Shown here: piece by piece, positions 55,898 through 64,000 of the stretch
Numbering within the stretch: the first letter of the stretch is position 1
Layout: every line of letters begins with the position of its first letter
Origin: Bergeyella cardium
GTDB lineage: Bacteria > Bacteroidota > Bacteroidia > Flavobacteriales > Weeksellaceae
Assembly (NCBI RefSeq): GCF_003614945.1
Contig: NZ_QYCZ01000001.1
Location: forward strand, 1,010,001 to 1,074,000
DNA length: 64,000 nucleotides
Reading direction: 5' to 3'
Position numbers and translations under genes: made by a program
Notes under the pieces: generated by a model
Told to the model about the DNA's origin: nothing
Database searches by the model: none
The model's input: only the letters and a program-made list of their open reading frames with translations

Positions 55898-56567
55898 CTC
55901 CTGCACAAAGATACCTCTCTAATATCTCTCCCCCGCTGCGGATGGAGTTTACTGCCCATCGTATCTTCAGCCTCAGCCGTTTTTCATCGTTTAAGAGATG
56001 AGGCGTCTGCGTTTTCACTAGCTTTTGTTTAAGTTCATATAAGCAAATCGCTGCTGCCACCGATACATTAAAACTCTGCGTAAAGCCATACATCGGAATC
56101 ATCAGCGTCTCATCGGCAAAGTCCAATATCTCTTCCGAAATCCCCTCCCACTCGGTACCGAAAGTTAAAGCAATTGGCTCATCAATCCTAAAGTTTGGGA
56201 GGAGGGTCGCATTTTTCTCTGGAGAAACGGCTACAATTTTATAACCCCTCTGCCTGATTTCTTTCAATGATTCTATCCGTGCAGGGAGTTTTTCCACCTC
56301 TACCCAAGTATCTGCTCCTTTAGTAACTTCCAGATTAGGGTTAAAGACATTATGCTTTTGCAGTGCCACAATCTTATGAAAGCCACAAGCCTCCGAGCTT
56401 CGCACAATAGCTGCCGCATTTCTAAACTGATAAACATCCTCCATCACAGGAAGTACAAAATCTGAGCTCTGAGCAGAAAAATGCTCGATTTTCCTTAGCC
56501 TTTCCTCCGTGAGAAACTGCTGGAGATATACATAAGTCTGCTCCAATAAAGTATCTGGGATTGTCAT
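55890..56567 (-). CDS. trmH: tRNA/rRNA 2'-O-methyltransferase, SPOUT family (TrmH)
   Basis: 225-aa RNA methyltransferase of the SpoU/TrmH group, likely Gm18 of tRNA. SPOUT motifs: NAAAIVRSSEACGFHKIVALQ (motif 1 with Asn/Arg), LTFGTEWEGIS (motif 2) and IPMYGFTQSFNVSVAAAICLYEL (motif 3, knot). The C-terminal helix after about 190 is the TrmH tail. The C-terminus overlaps an intergenic repeat. Confidence 0.9.
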   Translation of the reverse strand: MTIPDTLLEQTYVYLQQFLTEERLRKIEHFSAQSSDFVLPVMEDVYQFRNAAAIVRSSEACGFHKIVALQKHNVFNPNLEVTKGADTWVEVEKLPARIESLKEIRQRGYKIVAVSPEKNATLLPNFRIDEPIALTFGTEWEGISEEILDFADETLMIPMYGFTQSFNVSVAAAICLYELKQKLVKTQTPHLLNDEKRLRLKIRWAVNSIRSGGEILERYLCAGGL

Positions 56568-56602
56568 AATATATATATGGCAGTTCGTCTTATTTATTTG
56601 TT

Positions 56603-57166
56603 TTATTTACCCAAAGGGATGTTATAAGAAAGCGTTACACCAAAGTTAGCCGCACTGTATTTTTGCTCTCCAATCTTGCCTTTATTTGCAATAAAAACTT
56701 TCTGATAATGGATTCCTAAGTTCCAGTCCCTATTATGGAAACCTATTTCTGGTTTGAAATAAATCCCCCCCTTTGGTCTCTCTATCTCATTATTTTTAGC
56801 AACTTTATCATTTCCTGTAATAAAGCCATAACCAAGGTCTCCACCCAGATAAAAGCCCAACTGCTTAGGATACAATCTGAATAATAATGCAGCAGGAATC
56901 ACTCCAAAATCATTATTATCTATCCCGTTATTCTCCTTACCAAAGTGGTGAATATAGCCTGTAGCAAAGCCCCAGCCAATTCCAGCGACAGAAATATTCT
57001 GATAGCTAGCATCTATTCCCATAACAAATGAAGAGTTATTGGAAGGTAATGATGCCCCTGAATTTAAACCTAATTTTAAGATATTTCTCATATCAGCACT
57101 CTGTGCACTAACAAAACTCATTGCCACAAGACCTATAGCCAAAGCTACTCTTTTAATCGTTGTCAT
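56603..57166 (-). CDS. outer-membrane beta-barrel protein, small porin family
   Basis: 187 aa. Signal peptide (MTTIKRVALAIGLVAMSFVSA, then Q) and alternating hydrophobic strands of an eight-stranded barrel (SFVMGIDASYQNISVAGIGWG, LLFRLYPKQLGFYLGGDLGYG, IYFKPEIGFHNRDWNLGIHY), ending in a typical barrel-closing strand FGVTLSYNIPLGK. No specific role. It is 35 bases upstream of trmH on the same strand, so they may be co-transcribed. Confidence 0.82.
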   Translation of the reverse strand: MTTIKRVALAIGLVAMSFVSAQSADMRNILKLGLNSGASLPSNNSSFVMGIDASYQNISVAGIGWGFATGYIHHFGKENNGIDNNDFGVIPAALLFRLYPKQLGFYLGGDLGYGFITGNDKVAKNNEIERPKGGIYFKPEIGFHNRDWNLGIHYQKVFIANKGKIGEQKYSAANFGVTLSYNIPLGK

Positions 57167-57251
57167 TTTTTTATTTTGAAAACTAACGACAAATCATTAT
57201 AAAAATTGCCTGAACAGCTTATACTTGCTGTACTTTATTAGCTTTTTTAGG

Positions 57252-57286
57252 AAAAAAAAACTTTCCCAAATTCAAGAGAAAGTTTT
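57252..57286 (-). terminator. mtaB terminator
   Basis: AAAACTTTC pairs with GAAAGTTTT (57257-57265 with 57278-57286); minus-strand T-run follows. Confidence 0.85.
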
Positions 57287-57290
57287 GACT

Positions 57291-58616
57291 TTATGCTGAC
57301 TTAACGGATACCGTACCGTCGGGTTGTATTTTGTCTAAGGTGAGGAATTCTATGGTGTTGCAGGAGGCTTCATCGTAGGGTTTTTGTACGCGTACATAGT
57401 TTTCGGTAAAGCCAAACATCAGCCCATTTTTATTCTCATCCTCCCAAAGAACAGGGAGCGTACTGCCGAGCTGAGACTCGTAGAACTCCCGCTTTTTCTT
57501 TTCGGAGAGTATTCTTAGCATTTTATTTCGTCTTTTCCTTTCGGCTATGGGAACGGTGCCTTCCATTTCTACAGCTTCGGTATTATCCCTTTCGGAATAG
57601 GTGAAGACATGGAGGTAGGAAATCGGGAGCTGGTTAAGGTAGCGGTAGGTCTCGAGGAAATGCTCTTCGGTCTCCCCTGGGAATCCCACGATGACATCTA
57701 CACCGATGGCGCAGTCCGGGATGGTTTCCTTGATTTTAGAGATGCGGTCGGTATAGAGTTTTGTAAGATATCGGCGCTTCATTTTTTTAAGGATGGTATC
57801 GCTACCACTCTGAAGCGGGATGTGGAAGTGCGGTACGAAACTCCTGCTGTGGGATACGAGCTCTATGGCATCATCTTTAAGGAGATTGGGCTCTATGGAA
57901 GAGATACGAATCCTCTCTATGCCCTCTACTTTGTCGAGCTCTTTAATAAGGTCTAGGAAGGTATGCTCGTGCCTTTTATTGCCAAACTCACCCTTGCCAT
58001 AATCCCCGATATTCACGCCTGTGAGTACGATTTCCTTAATGCCTCGTTGGGAGATTTGGGTAGCATTTTTAATGATATTCTCTATCGTATCCGAGCGGGA
58101 AATCCCCCTCGCCATAGGGATGGTGCAGTAGGTACATTTGTAATCGCAGCCGTCTTGCACTTTTAGGAAGGCTCTGGTTCTTTCGCCTACCGAGAAACTG
58201 CCGATAAATGAGTTTGCCTCCCCTACTTCGCAGGAATGCACTACTCCATTGTTGCTGGTTTTCTCTAAATCTTCCAAATAGCTGAGGACATTGAACTTTT
58301 CCTTAGCTCCGAGAACTAAATCTACGCCGTCTATACTGGCAATCTCATCTGGTTTTAGCTGTGCATAGCACCCGATGACCACTACGAGCCCTTGAGGATT
58401 TGCCTTCATTGCCCGTTTGATGTGGAATCTGCATTCTTTATCTGCATTATCAGTTACCGAGCAGGTATTGATGACATAGACATCTGCCTTTTCATCAAAT
58501 TCTACCTTATTATAGCCCGCACCTTTTAGCTGGCGAGCGATGGTTGAGGTCTCTGCAAAGTTGAGTTTGCACCCGAGAGTATGATATGCTGCTGTTTTGT
58601 ATGTTGCTGTTTCCAT
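57291..58616 (-). CDS. mtaB: tRNA t6A37 methylthiotransferase MtaB
   Basis: 441-aa radical-SAM enzyme that turns t6A37 into ms2t6A in tRNAs reading ANN codons. N-terminal UPF0004 domain with three cluster Cys (HTLGCKLN, NTCSVT, GCYAQ), radical-SAM CxxxCxxC (DGCDYKCTYC), and a C-terminal TRAM domain (GLMFGFTENYVRVQKPY). HTLGCKLN with Lys separates it from MiaB (usually GCQMN). The ATG at 58616 is preferred over an open extension to 58691 because a promoter box lies inside that extension. Confidence 0.94.
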   Translation of the reverse strand: METATYKTAAYHTLGCKLNFAETSTIARQLKGAGYNKVEFDEKADVYVINTCSVTDNADKECRFHIKRAMKANPQGLVVVIGCYAQLKPDEIASIDGVDLVLGAKEKFNVLSYLEDLEKTSNNGVVHSCEVGEANSFIGSFSVGERTRAFLKVQDGCDYKCTYCTIPMARGISRSDTIENIIKNATQISQRGIKEIVLTGVNIGDYGKGEFGNKRHEHTFLDLIKELDKVEGIERIRISSIEPNLLKDDAIELVSHSRSFVPHFHIPLQSGSDTILKKMKRRYLTKLYTDRISKIKETIPDCAIGVDVIVGFPGETEEHFLETYRYLNQLPISYLHVFTYSERDNTEAVEMEGTVPIAERKRRNKMLRILSEKKKREFYESQLGSTLPVLWEDENKNGLMFGFTENYVRVQKPYDEASCNTIEFLTLDKIQPDGTVSVKSA

Positions 58617-58630
58617 AATATTTAAGTGGG

Positions 58631-58638
58631 CAAATTTA
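58631..58638 (-). promoter_or_regulatory. -7 box of the mtaB promoter
   Basis: TAAATTTG on the minus strand, 14 bases before the ATG at 58616. Confidence 0.6.
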
Positions 58639-58708
58639 ATTAAATAGATTTTGCTACCAAAAAAAGGAGGTATGGGGATGGGCTGAGGCAAATATTTATT
58701 ATCATTAT

Positions 58709-58739
58709 AAAAAAAGAAGATAGCACACTGGCTATCTTC
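58709..58739 (-). terminator. terminator of the DPP4 gene
   Basis: GAAGATAGC pairs with GCTATCTTC (58716-58724 with 58731-58739), then a minus-strand T-run. Confidence 0.88.
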
Positions 58740-58747
58740 CTTAGGGA

Positions 58748-60898
58748 TTAGTTGTCTTTTTCGGGCTTTAGATACAAGTCAAAATAATCGGTGATTTTCT
58801 GCATCAGGTGTACCCTGTCTCTCCCCATTACATTGTGTGCGTGCCCTGGATAGACGAAGTAATCAAGCTGCACATTTCTATCTACTGCAGATTTCAGGAA
58901 GTTGATGGAATGCTGCCAAACGACTACATCATCCTGTGCACCGTGTATTAAGAGGAGTTTTCCTTTCAGGTTCTCTACCTTATCAAGGAGGTTGGATTGT
59001 TTGTACCCCTCTGGATTATCCTGCGGAGAAGCCATATACCTCTCGGTATACATTATTTCGTACATATTCCAGTCCATTACGGGGCCTCCTGCTACTCCTA
59101 CTTTAAATACATCGGGGTGTTTTAGCATCAGGCTGGTGGTCATAAACCCACCGAAGCTCCAGCCGTGTACGCCCATTCTGCTGGCATCTACATAAGGGAG
59201 CGTTTTGAGATACTCTACTCCTTTTAGCTGGTCTTTCATCTCGGTTTCTCCCAAGTTTTTATATACTGCCTGCTCAAATTTAAGCCCTCTGTTTGAGGAA
59301 CCTCTACCATCCATAGAGAATACAATATAACCCTTCTGCGTGAGATAGTCATACCACAGGTTTCCAGACTTAGGGAATGAATTGGTGATGAGCTGTGCGT
59401 GAGGTCCATTGTAGAGATAGACAATAACAGGGTATTTTTTAGTGGCATCAAAGTCCTTAGGGAGCATTAGCTTGGCATAAAGAGGGGTGCCATCTTCTGC
59501 TTTTAGTGTGATGTTTTTCACTTCCGCCTGAGTGTAGCCTGTGAGAGGATTGCTCGCTGTAAGTAAATTGGTATTTGATTTCTTTTGAGTCTCTATAATA
59601 TCTATTTTCCTTGGGACTTCTTCATTAGAATAAGAGTCAAAAAGATAATCTCCATTGTCTGAAAGCACACCGTAATGCGTGCCCGCCTCTTTATTGAGCT
59701 TTTCTACCTTACCAGAAGACCAGTTTACCTTATACAAATGCCTTTCAAGTGGAGTTTCCTTAGTAGAAATAAAGTAGATTTCCTTTTTCTTAGCATTAAA
59801 ACCGAGGAGATCGGTTACCAACCAGTCGCCTTTGGTAACTTGCCTTACGAGGCCTTTATCTACATTATAATGGAAGAGGTGATTATAGCCCGTTCTCTGG
59901 CTTTGCCAGATGAAATCTTTCTCCGAATTCGGAAGAAAAACAAGAGGCTGCTGTGGCTCTACATACTTATCGGATTTCTCTTCAAAGAGGGTTTTAATGA
60001 ATTGACCATTACCTGCATTGTAGAGGTTCATCTTTAAGTGGTTTTGCTTTCTATTGAGCACCCCGATAAACACATTCTTAGAGTTTGGTTGCCACGAAAT
60101 AACGGTTAGATATTGCTCCTTATCACCTTCTGTATTCATATAAGTCGTCTTTCCCGTAGGGATATCATACACTCCCAAGACTACCTGATGAGAAGTTCGC
60201 CCAGCCATAGGGTATTTTATATTTTGATTCTTAGCCGCTACTACCGACCAGTCAATGACAGGATAATCTTCCACCATCGTTTGATCCATTCTGTAAAAGG
60301 CGATTTTGGTTTTATCTGGCGAAATAAAAATCCCTTTATCTATGCCAAATTCATTTCTATGAACGGCAGAACCATTTACGATATTCTCCTCCTTATCTGA
60401 GGTAATAGCCACCTCTCCCCTTTCTGTTTTGTAGTAAAGATTATTCTTTACGGTGTAAACGACCATAGATTTATCCAAAACAACCTCTTCATTCTGTGCA
60501 TCGGCAGGGACTTCAAGCCATTTCTCCACCGACCACTGAGCATTATTTCTCTTAATTTTATAATAAGTATTCTCATTCTTGAAATAGCCAGAATCTGCGG
60601 TATTAAATACTACCAAAGGTAAGTAGCTCAGCTGCTCCTGCTTGGGCAGATGAGTATTAATATCATTTAATGTAAGTAGAGTTTCGGTCTTTTGAGTCTC
60701 TGCATTGGTGAGCAGATACTCCCCATTTTTGAAATAAGTAAGGCTGTTAGAATTCTTTATCCACGCAGGATACCAGTAATTCTCTACCCTAAGATTTGAG
60801 CGAAGCCCAAGTATGGCTTCATTCATCGTTAATTTTTGTTGTGCAAATAATAAACTCCCCGAAAATAATAGAGTTAATGCAATTTTGTGTATTCTCAT
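58748..60898 (-). CDS. S9 family peptidase, dipeptidyl peptidase 4 type
   Basis: 716-aa secreted serine peptidase that should cut X-Pro dipeptides. Signal peptide (MRIHKIALTLLFSGSLLFA), eight-bladed DPPIV_N propeller (about 60-445; contains the substrate-binding Glu pair region YRMDQTMVEDYP), then the hydrolase domain with GWSFGG (Ser581), Asp in GAQDDVV and His in PGHAHNV. Second S9 peptidase in the window, of a different subfamily from the DPP5-like one. Confidence 0.93.
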   Translation of the reverse strand: MRIHKIALTLLFSGSLLFAQQKLTMNEAILGLRSNLRVENYWYPAWIKNSNSLTYFKNGEYLLTNAETQKTETLLTLNDINTHLPKQEQLSYLPLVVFNTADSGYFKNENTYYKIKRNNAQWSVEKWLEVPADAQNEEVVLDKSMVVYTVKNNLYYKTERGEVAITSDKEENIVNGSAVHRNEFGIDKGIFISPDKTKIAFYRMDQTMVEDYPVIDWSVVAAKNQNIKYPMAGRTSHQVVLGVYDIPTGKTTYMNTEGDKEQYLTVISWQPNSKNVFIGVLNRKQNHLKMNLYNAGNGQFIKTLFEEKSDKYVEPQQPLVFLPNSEKDFIWQSQRTGYNHLFHYNVDKGLVRQVTKGDWLVTDLLGFNAKKKEIYFISTKETPLERHLYKVNWSSGKVEKLNKEAGTHYGVLSDNGDYLFDSYSNEEVPRKIDIIETQKKSNTNLLTASNPLTGYTQAEVKNITLKAEDGTPLYAKLMLPKDFDATKKYPVIVYLYNGPHAQLITNSFPKSGNLWYDYLTQKGYIVFSMDGRGSSNRGLKFEQAVYKNLGETEMKDQLKGVEYLKTLPYVDASRMGVHGWSFGGFMTTSLMLKHPDVFKVGVAGGPVMDWNMYEIMYTERYMASPQDNPEGYKQSNLLDKVENLKGKLLLIHGAQDDVVVWQHSINFLKSAVDRNVQLDYFVYPGHAHNVMGRDRVHLMQKITDYFDLYLKPEKDN

Positions 60899-60964
60899 CT
60901 TGATGATTTATTGATTTTCTTTATTTATTAAACTTCGTTACACAGTTTTTAACCTGATGTAAAA

Positions 60965-61588
60965 TTACTTCTCCCCATCGCGCAGAGCAAAAGAATGATG
61001 TAAAATTTTTTCATCTTTTTTACTCCTGAAAAAACTCCCGAAAAATACCGATAGAATAATGAAAAACAGATTAAAGCCTCCAAAAATATAAACAAAGTAC
61101 TCAAAGGAAAACATATCTTCTTTCTTATTCTCTTTCGCTTCTATTCTCAGCTTTCCTTCTGCATATTTTTCCTCCAAATCTTTCATTTCATCGGTATCTG
61201 GTTTAATGATTTCTTTGGCTTTTTGGTATTCATCTTCGAGAGATTGCTTATAGCTCTCTATATATTGATGATTAAGCAAATCCTTCGTGTCTGTATCTAT
61301 ATAGCTAATGTAGGTATAGATAAAGGATAAGGAGAGCACACCTGCTACAAACATCGGCATAAATGCCCTACCGAAAGCCTCCTTGAAAGATAAAACTTTC
61401 TTATACCTGCTGTAAGCCGTTACAGAGAGGTACGCCCCCACTGCACAAATGAAAGGCACAAAGAAAGCATTGAGCAAAACACTTGTATTATAATAATGAA
61501 TATCTCTGAAAAAAATATTGGTAATAAAGAATACGGCTATGATGATAATAAATATCAAAAAACCAATAGTGTAAACATTCTTTGTCAT
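60965..61588 (-). CDS. DUF4199 membrane protein
   Basis: 207-aa inner-membrane protein with four predicted helices (about 8-27, 38-58, 77-98 and 165-190) and a charged, helical loop between helices 3 and 4 (about 105-160). Pattern and length fit the DUF4199 family, common in Bacteroidota and often near glycosyltransferase or cell-wall genes; function unknown. Divergent from the SRP RNA gene. Confidence 0.8.
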   Translation of the reverse strand: MTKNVYTIGFLIFIIIIAVFFITNIFFRDIHYYNTSVLLNAFFVPFICAVGAYLSVTAYSRYKKVLSFKEAFGRAFMPMFVAGVLSLSFIYTYISYIDTDTKDLLNHQYIESYKQSLEDEYQKAKEIIKPDTDEMKDLEEKYAEGKLRIEAKENKKEDMFSFEYFVYIFGGFNLFFIILSVFFGSFFRSKKDEKILHHSFALRDGEK

Positions 61589-61630
61589 AGTCTAAATACG
61601 ATCTTTATTAGTGAGTTTATAATTTTTGAT

Positions 61631-61660
61631 TTTGTTTTTTGAATTTTTGATTTATATTTG
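61631..61660 (+). promoter_or_regulatory. promoter of the SRP RNA gene
   Basis: TTTG (61631-61634), 18 bases, TATATTTG (61653-61660), right before the RNA. Confidence 0.8.
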
Positions 61661-61663
61661 CAC

Positions 61664-61757
61664 CGGCAAGTCCTAAACAACCAGCTCCTGAGAATCCTCC
61701 AGGGTGGGAACGCAGCAAAGGTAATCGGTCGTAGCGGTGTGATTTAGGTAGCTTGCC
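61664..61757 (+). ncRNA. ffs: signal recognition particle RNA (small bacterial type)
   Basis: About 94 nt. GGCAAG at the 5' end pairs with CTTGCC at the 3' end, and the conserved Ffh-binding domain is visible (CAGGGTGGGAACGCAGCAA: GGAA tetraloop, then GCAGCA on the 3' side of the symmetric loop). It forms SRP with Ffh (16.6-17.9 kb). The terminal stem is followed by ATTTTTT, so the RNA ends at its own terminator. Confidence 0.95.
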
Positions 61758-61789
61758 ATTTTTTATTTCCCTTTGTTCAGATTGATACA

Positions 61790-61819
61790 AAAAAGCGAAC
61801 TTCTCAGAGTTCGCTTTTT
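61790..61819. terminator. bidirectional terminator between ffs and nifU
   Basis: AAAAAGCGAACT (61790-61801) pairs with AGTTCGCTTTTT (61808-61819). Confidence 0.88.
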
Positions 61820-61825
61820 CTGTGT

Positions 61826-62086
61826 CTATCCTTCTACACTTAGAACTTCATTTATCTCCGGTGCCATTTGCTTAATGGTGGTCTCTACACCGAGCTTCAT
61901 AGTAGAGAAACTCACAGGGCAACCGTTGCAGTTCCCGAGAAGCCTTACATAGACCTTATCGTCTACTACATCTATCAGTTCTATATCCCCACCATCTTTA
62001 TGTAAGAATGGACGGATACTTTCCAATGCTTCGAGGACTCTCGTTACCGTTTCTTCGTGTTCCTCAAGGTCTTTCTCTTTTCTCAT
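61826..62086 (-). CDS. NifU-type iron-sulfur scaffold protein
   Basis: 86-aa stand-alone NifU C-terminal domain. The cluster-binding motif is GNCNGCPVS with Cys53 and Cys56. It accepts and passes on Fe-S clusters, often together with Mrp. The mrp gene ends 33 bases upstream on the same strand, which supports a common role in Fe-S assembly. Confidence 0.93.
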   Translation of the reverse strand: MRKEKDLEEHEETVTRVLEALESIRPFLHKDGGDIELIDVVDDKVYVRLLGNCNGCPVSFSTMKLGVETTIKQMAPEINEVLSVEG

Positions 62087-62119
62087 AAAATTATTGTTTG
62101 AATTTGCAATTTTACAAAA

Positions 62120-63223
62120 TTATTTTTTAGTAGAGCAACCTGCCATAGTGGTAATCTTTACCGCTTCGGTAGGTGGTAGATTAGTATTTCTCTCTACAAG
62201 GCTTTCCACCATATTCTGTGCAGTTTCCTTATAGATATTTGCTACCAATGTTCCTTCTTGTAATGCTGCAGGTCTGCCCACATCTCCCGACTCTCTCACA
62301 CTCTGAATAAGAGGAATCTCTCCAAGCACTGGAATATTTAAATCTCTGGCTAGGTTCTGAGCTCCTTCCTTACCAAAAATATAGTATTTATTATTCGGAA
62401 GCTCCTCAGGAGTGAAGTAAGACATATTCTCTATAAGCCCCAATACAGGGATATTGATGCTCTCCATTGTAAACATAGCGATACCTTTCTTCACATCTGC
62501 AAGAGCTACATGCTGTGGAGTGCTCACGATAACCGCTCCTGTAACCGGCACTTCCTGAACGATGGACAGGTGAATATCTCCCGTACCTGGTGGCAGGTCT
62601 ACAAGGAGGAAATCCAGCTCACCCCAATTAGCATCACGGATAAGTTGCTGAAGCGCTTTGGATGCCATTGGTCCTCTCCACACTACAGCTTGGTTAGAAC
62701 CAGAAAAATATCCAATAGAGAGTATTTTTACACCATAGTTTTCCAATGGTTGCATCAGGTTTTTACCATTTACATTTACCGAGAAAGGTTTTTCTCCTAC
62801 GGTATCAAACATTGTAGGGATAGAGGGACCGTAGATATCGGCATCCAACAGTCCTACTTGGAAGCCCATCTTAGCCAAAGTTACAGCAAGGTTTGCTGCT
62901 ACGGTAGATTTACCTACGCCTCCTTTTCCTGAAGCTATGGCAATGATATTCTTAATACCTGGAATTTCTTTTCCTTTAATCTGATTCTTCTGAACTTCTG
63001 ATGGCTCAGGGGAATTGATTTTCAGTTTAAGGTTGATATTCTCTCCAAATTCTGCAGTGAAGGCCTGCTTCATTGCTACTTCTAACTTTTTCTTTTCGTG
63101 CATTGCTGGGGAGTGTGCTGTCATATCAATATACACATCATCACCCATAATCTGTATGTTATGCACGAGGTCATCTACTTCTATTTCTTTCAGGAAGTCC
63201 TGAATTTTTGCTTTCGTCAACAT
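62120..63223 (-). CDS. mrp: Mrp/NBP35 family iron-sulfur carrier ATPase
   Basis: 367-aa cytoplasmic P-loop ATPase (ApbC/Mrp). An N-terminal MIP18/DUF59 domain (about 1-75) precedes the deviant Walker A GKGGVGKST (residues 99-107), then LLDADIYGPSIP and LLVDLPPGTGD. In most Mrp proteins a CxxC lies near the C-terminus; here only the final Cys363 (GCSTKK) is seen in the last segment, so the usual second ligand is not obvious. Own promoter; operon with nifU. Confidence 0.94.
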   Translation of the reverse strand: MLTKAKIQDFLKEIEVDDLVHNIQIMGDDVYIDMTAHSPAMHEKKKLEVAMKQAFTAEFGENINLKLKINSPEPSEVQKNQIKGKEIPGIKNIIAIASGKGGVGKSTVAANLAVTLAKMGFQVGLLDADIYGPSIPTMFDTVGEKPFSVNVNGKNLMQPLENYGVKILSIGYFSGSNQAVVWRGPMASKALQQLIRDANWGELDFLLVDLPPGTGDIHLSIVQEVPVTGAVIVSTPQHVALADVKKGIAMFTMESINIPVLGLIENMSYFTPEELPNNKYYIFGKEGAQNLARDLNIPVLGEIPLIQSVRESGDVGRPAALQEGTLVANIYKETAQNMVESLVERNTNLPPTEAVKITTMAGCSTKK

Positions 63224-63244
63224 CTTATTTTTAAAATTTAATTA

Positions 63245-63252
63245 CAAATATA
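63245..63252 (-). promoter_or_regulatory. -7 box of the mrp-nifU operon
   Basis: TATATTTG on the minus strand, 21 bases before the ATG at 63223. Confidence 0.6.
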
Positions 63253-63268
63253 CAGTATTTCTTTCACT

Positions 63269-63934
63269 TTAAATGATAAGCCCATCCTTCATCACCAGCT
63301 TCCTGTCGGTAATCTCTGCAAGTTCTTTATTATGGGTTACAATGACGAAGGTCTGATTGTATTTATCCCTCAAATCAAAGAACAGATGATGCAGGTCATC
63401 TGCATTTTTAGAGTCGAGGTTTCCCGTAGGCTCGTCGGCAAAGATAATTTTTGGAGAATTAATAAGTGCACGGGCTACGGCAACCCTCTGTGCTTCCCCT
63501 CCTGAGAGCTGATTTGGCTTATGGTGGAGCCTGTCTATAATTTTCAAATCTTCAAACAGAGTAAGGGCTTTATCGATATAATCATTCCACTTGTTGCCAG
63601 AGATTCTAATCGGTAAGACTACATTTTCCAGTGCCGTAAATTCTGGCAAGAGCTGATGAAACTGAAAAACAAAGCCTATATTTTTATTTCTGAATTTGGA
63701 GAGTTCCTTATCTTTCATCGTGAGGAAAGATTGCTCGGCAATGCTAATCTCAGTACCATACAGCTGAGGATTGCTCGGCAGGTCTAATGTCCCAAGAATC
63801 TGCAAAAGAGTAGATTTCCCCGCTCCCGACTCCCCTACTATGGAGACCACTTCTCCTTCTTTTATATGTATATCTACGCCTTTCAGTACCTCTAAATCTC
63901 CGTAGAATTTATGGATATTCTTTGCTACAATCAT
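63269..63934 (-). CDS. lolD: ABC transporter ATP-binding protein, LolD type
   Basis: 221-aa ATPase. Walker [10 protein letters not shown] (residues 34-42), Q-loop in [18 protein letters not shown], signature [15 protein letters not shown], Walker [13 protein letters not shown] and H-loop VTHN. The [15 protein letters not shown] block is typical of LolD, which drives lipoprotein release to the outer membrane, but MacB/FtsE-type relatives cannot be excluded since no permease is adjacent. A promoter box ends 5 bases before the ATG, so the mRNA is probably leaderless. Confidence 0.9.
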   Translation of the reverse strand: MIVAKNIHKFYGDLEVLKGVDIHIKEGEVVSIVGESGAGKSTLLQILGTLDLPSNPQLYGTEISIAEQSFLTMKDKELSKFRNKNIGFVFQFHQLLPEFTALENVVLPIRISGNKWNDYIDKALTLFEDLKIIDRLHHKPNQLSGGEAQRVAVARALINSPKIIFADEPTGNLDSKNADDLHHLFFDLRDKYNQTFVIVTHNKELAEITDRKLVMKDGLII

Positions 63935-63939
63935 AGCCC

Positions 63940-63970
63940 CAAAAGTATGTTTTTTTTATTCGCTTTGCAA
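63940..63970 (-). promoter_or_regulatory. lolD promoter
   Basis: On the minus strand: TTG (63968-63970), 20 bases, TACTTTTG (63940-63947), ending 5 bases before the ATG. Confidence 0.7.
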
Positions 63971-63972
63971 CT

Positions 63973-64000
63973 TATAAGTGATAAGCAGTAGGCTTGAGGT
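63973..64000 (-). repeat. heptamer-phased repeat (locus 4, runs off the window)
   Basis: On the minus strand: ACCTCAA, GCCTACT, GCTTATC, ACTTATA at exact 7-base spacing. GCCTACT-GCTTAT is shared with locus 1 at 24101. Confidence 0.7.

Noticed and set aside
58617-58691. MtaB start at 58691
   Set aside because: A promoter box lies at 58631-58638 inside the extension, and the conserved protein starts at 58616.

Overview
The window is chromosomal DNA from a member of the Bacteroidota, class Flavobacteriia, most likely a Weeksellaceae (Chryseobacterium/Riemerella-like) species; the genus cannot be fixed from this alone. The evidence is moderately AT-rich DNA with no Shine-Dalgarno pattern, many promoters of the Bacteroidota type (TTG or TTTG, about 19 bases, then TAnnTTTG, a few to about 30 bases before the start codon), type IX secretion genes (porT, porZ, two proteins with a C-terminal sorting domain), an S9/M3/M13 peptidase set, a monomeric isocitrate dehydrogenase, and a 6S RNA and SRP RNA of Bacteroidota type.

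Layout. 1-9.7 kb: end of an unrecognised gene, pyrG, an M3 peptidase lipoprotein, a small hydrolase, yceI, a tyrosine phosphatase, an Lrp regulator, a small membrane protein, a DPP5-like S9 peptidase and an orphan secreted protein whose start codon looks mutated. 9.8-18 kb: mutS2, an M13 peptidase, an OmpA-like protein with thrombospondin type-3 repeats, and ffh. 18-24.7 kb: a leader region, purC-purF, a TonB-dependent receptor divergent from radA, and acpH. 24.7-32.7 kb: a Pif1-type helicase, an orphan secreted protein, a second OmpA-like gene whose 3' half and terminator nearly match the first, dapA, and a thioesterase/isochorismate synthase pair (menaquinone branch). 33-37.4 kb: rpsA and mtgA-aminopeptidase P. 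37.5-41.3 kb: a tandem duplication of a seven-bladed FG-GAP protein with a T9SS sorting domain, each copy with the same promoter and an FNR-like palindrome. 41.3-48 kb (minus strand): rny, 6S RNA, zapA, a coiled-coil protein, then porT-ubiE-membrane protein, then a zinc-ribbon-family protein (cysteines lost) and a Nif3-family protein. 48-56 kb: icd, rpe, a 660-base gap holding a candidate small RNA, a 5'-nucleotidase split into two genes, and porZ. 56-64 kb: trmH, a beta-barrel protein, mtaB, DPP4, a DUF4199 protein, ffs (SRP RNA), mrp-nifU and lolD.

How the genes work together. The secreted peptidases (M3, DPP5, M13, DPP4, aminopeptidase P) suggest a peptide-feeding organism. PorT and PorZ are parts of the type IX secretion machine that would export the two FG-GAP proteins. 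The menaquinone genes (isochorismate synthase, probable MenI-type thioesterase, UbiE/MenG) feed the respiratory chain. Ffh and its RNA partner ffs are both present. No tRNA, rRNA, CRISPR array, insertion sequence or prophage was recognised.

Most notable: near-identical 557-base ends of the two ompA-like genes (recent gene conversion); the duplicated FG-GAP genes with FNR-like sites; a promoter-hairpin-terminator unit at 51.3-51.5 kb that looks like an unannotated small RNA; and several intergenic repeat families (7-base-phased repeats at four loci, a paired ACTTAGCCG element, tandem 21-base hairpins).
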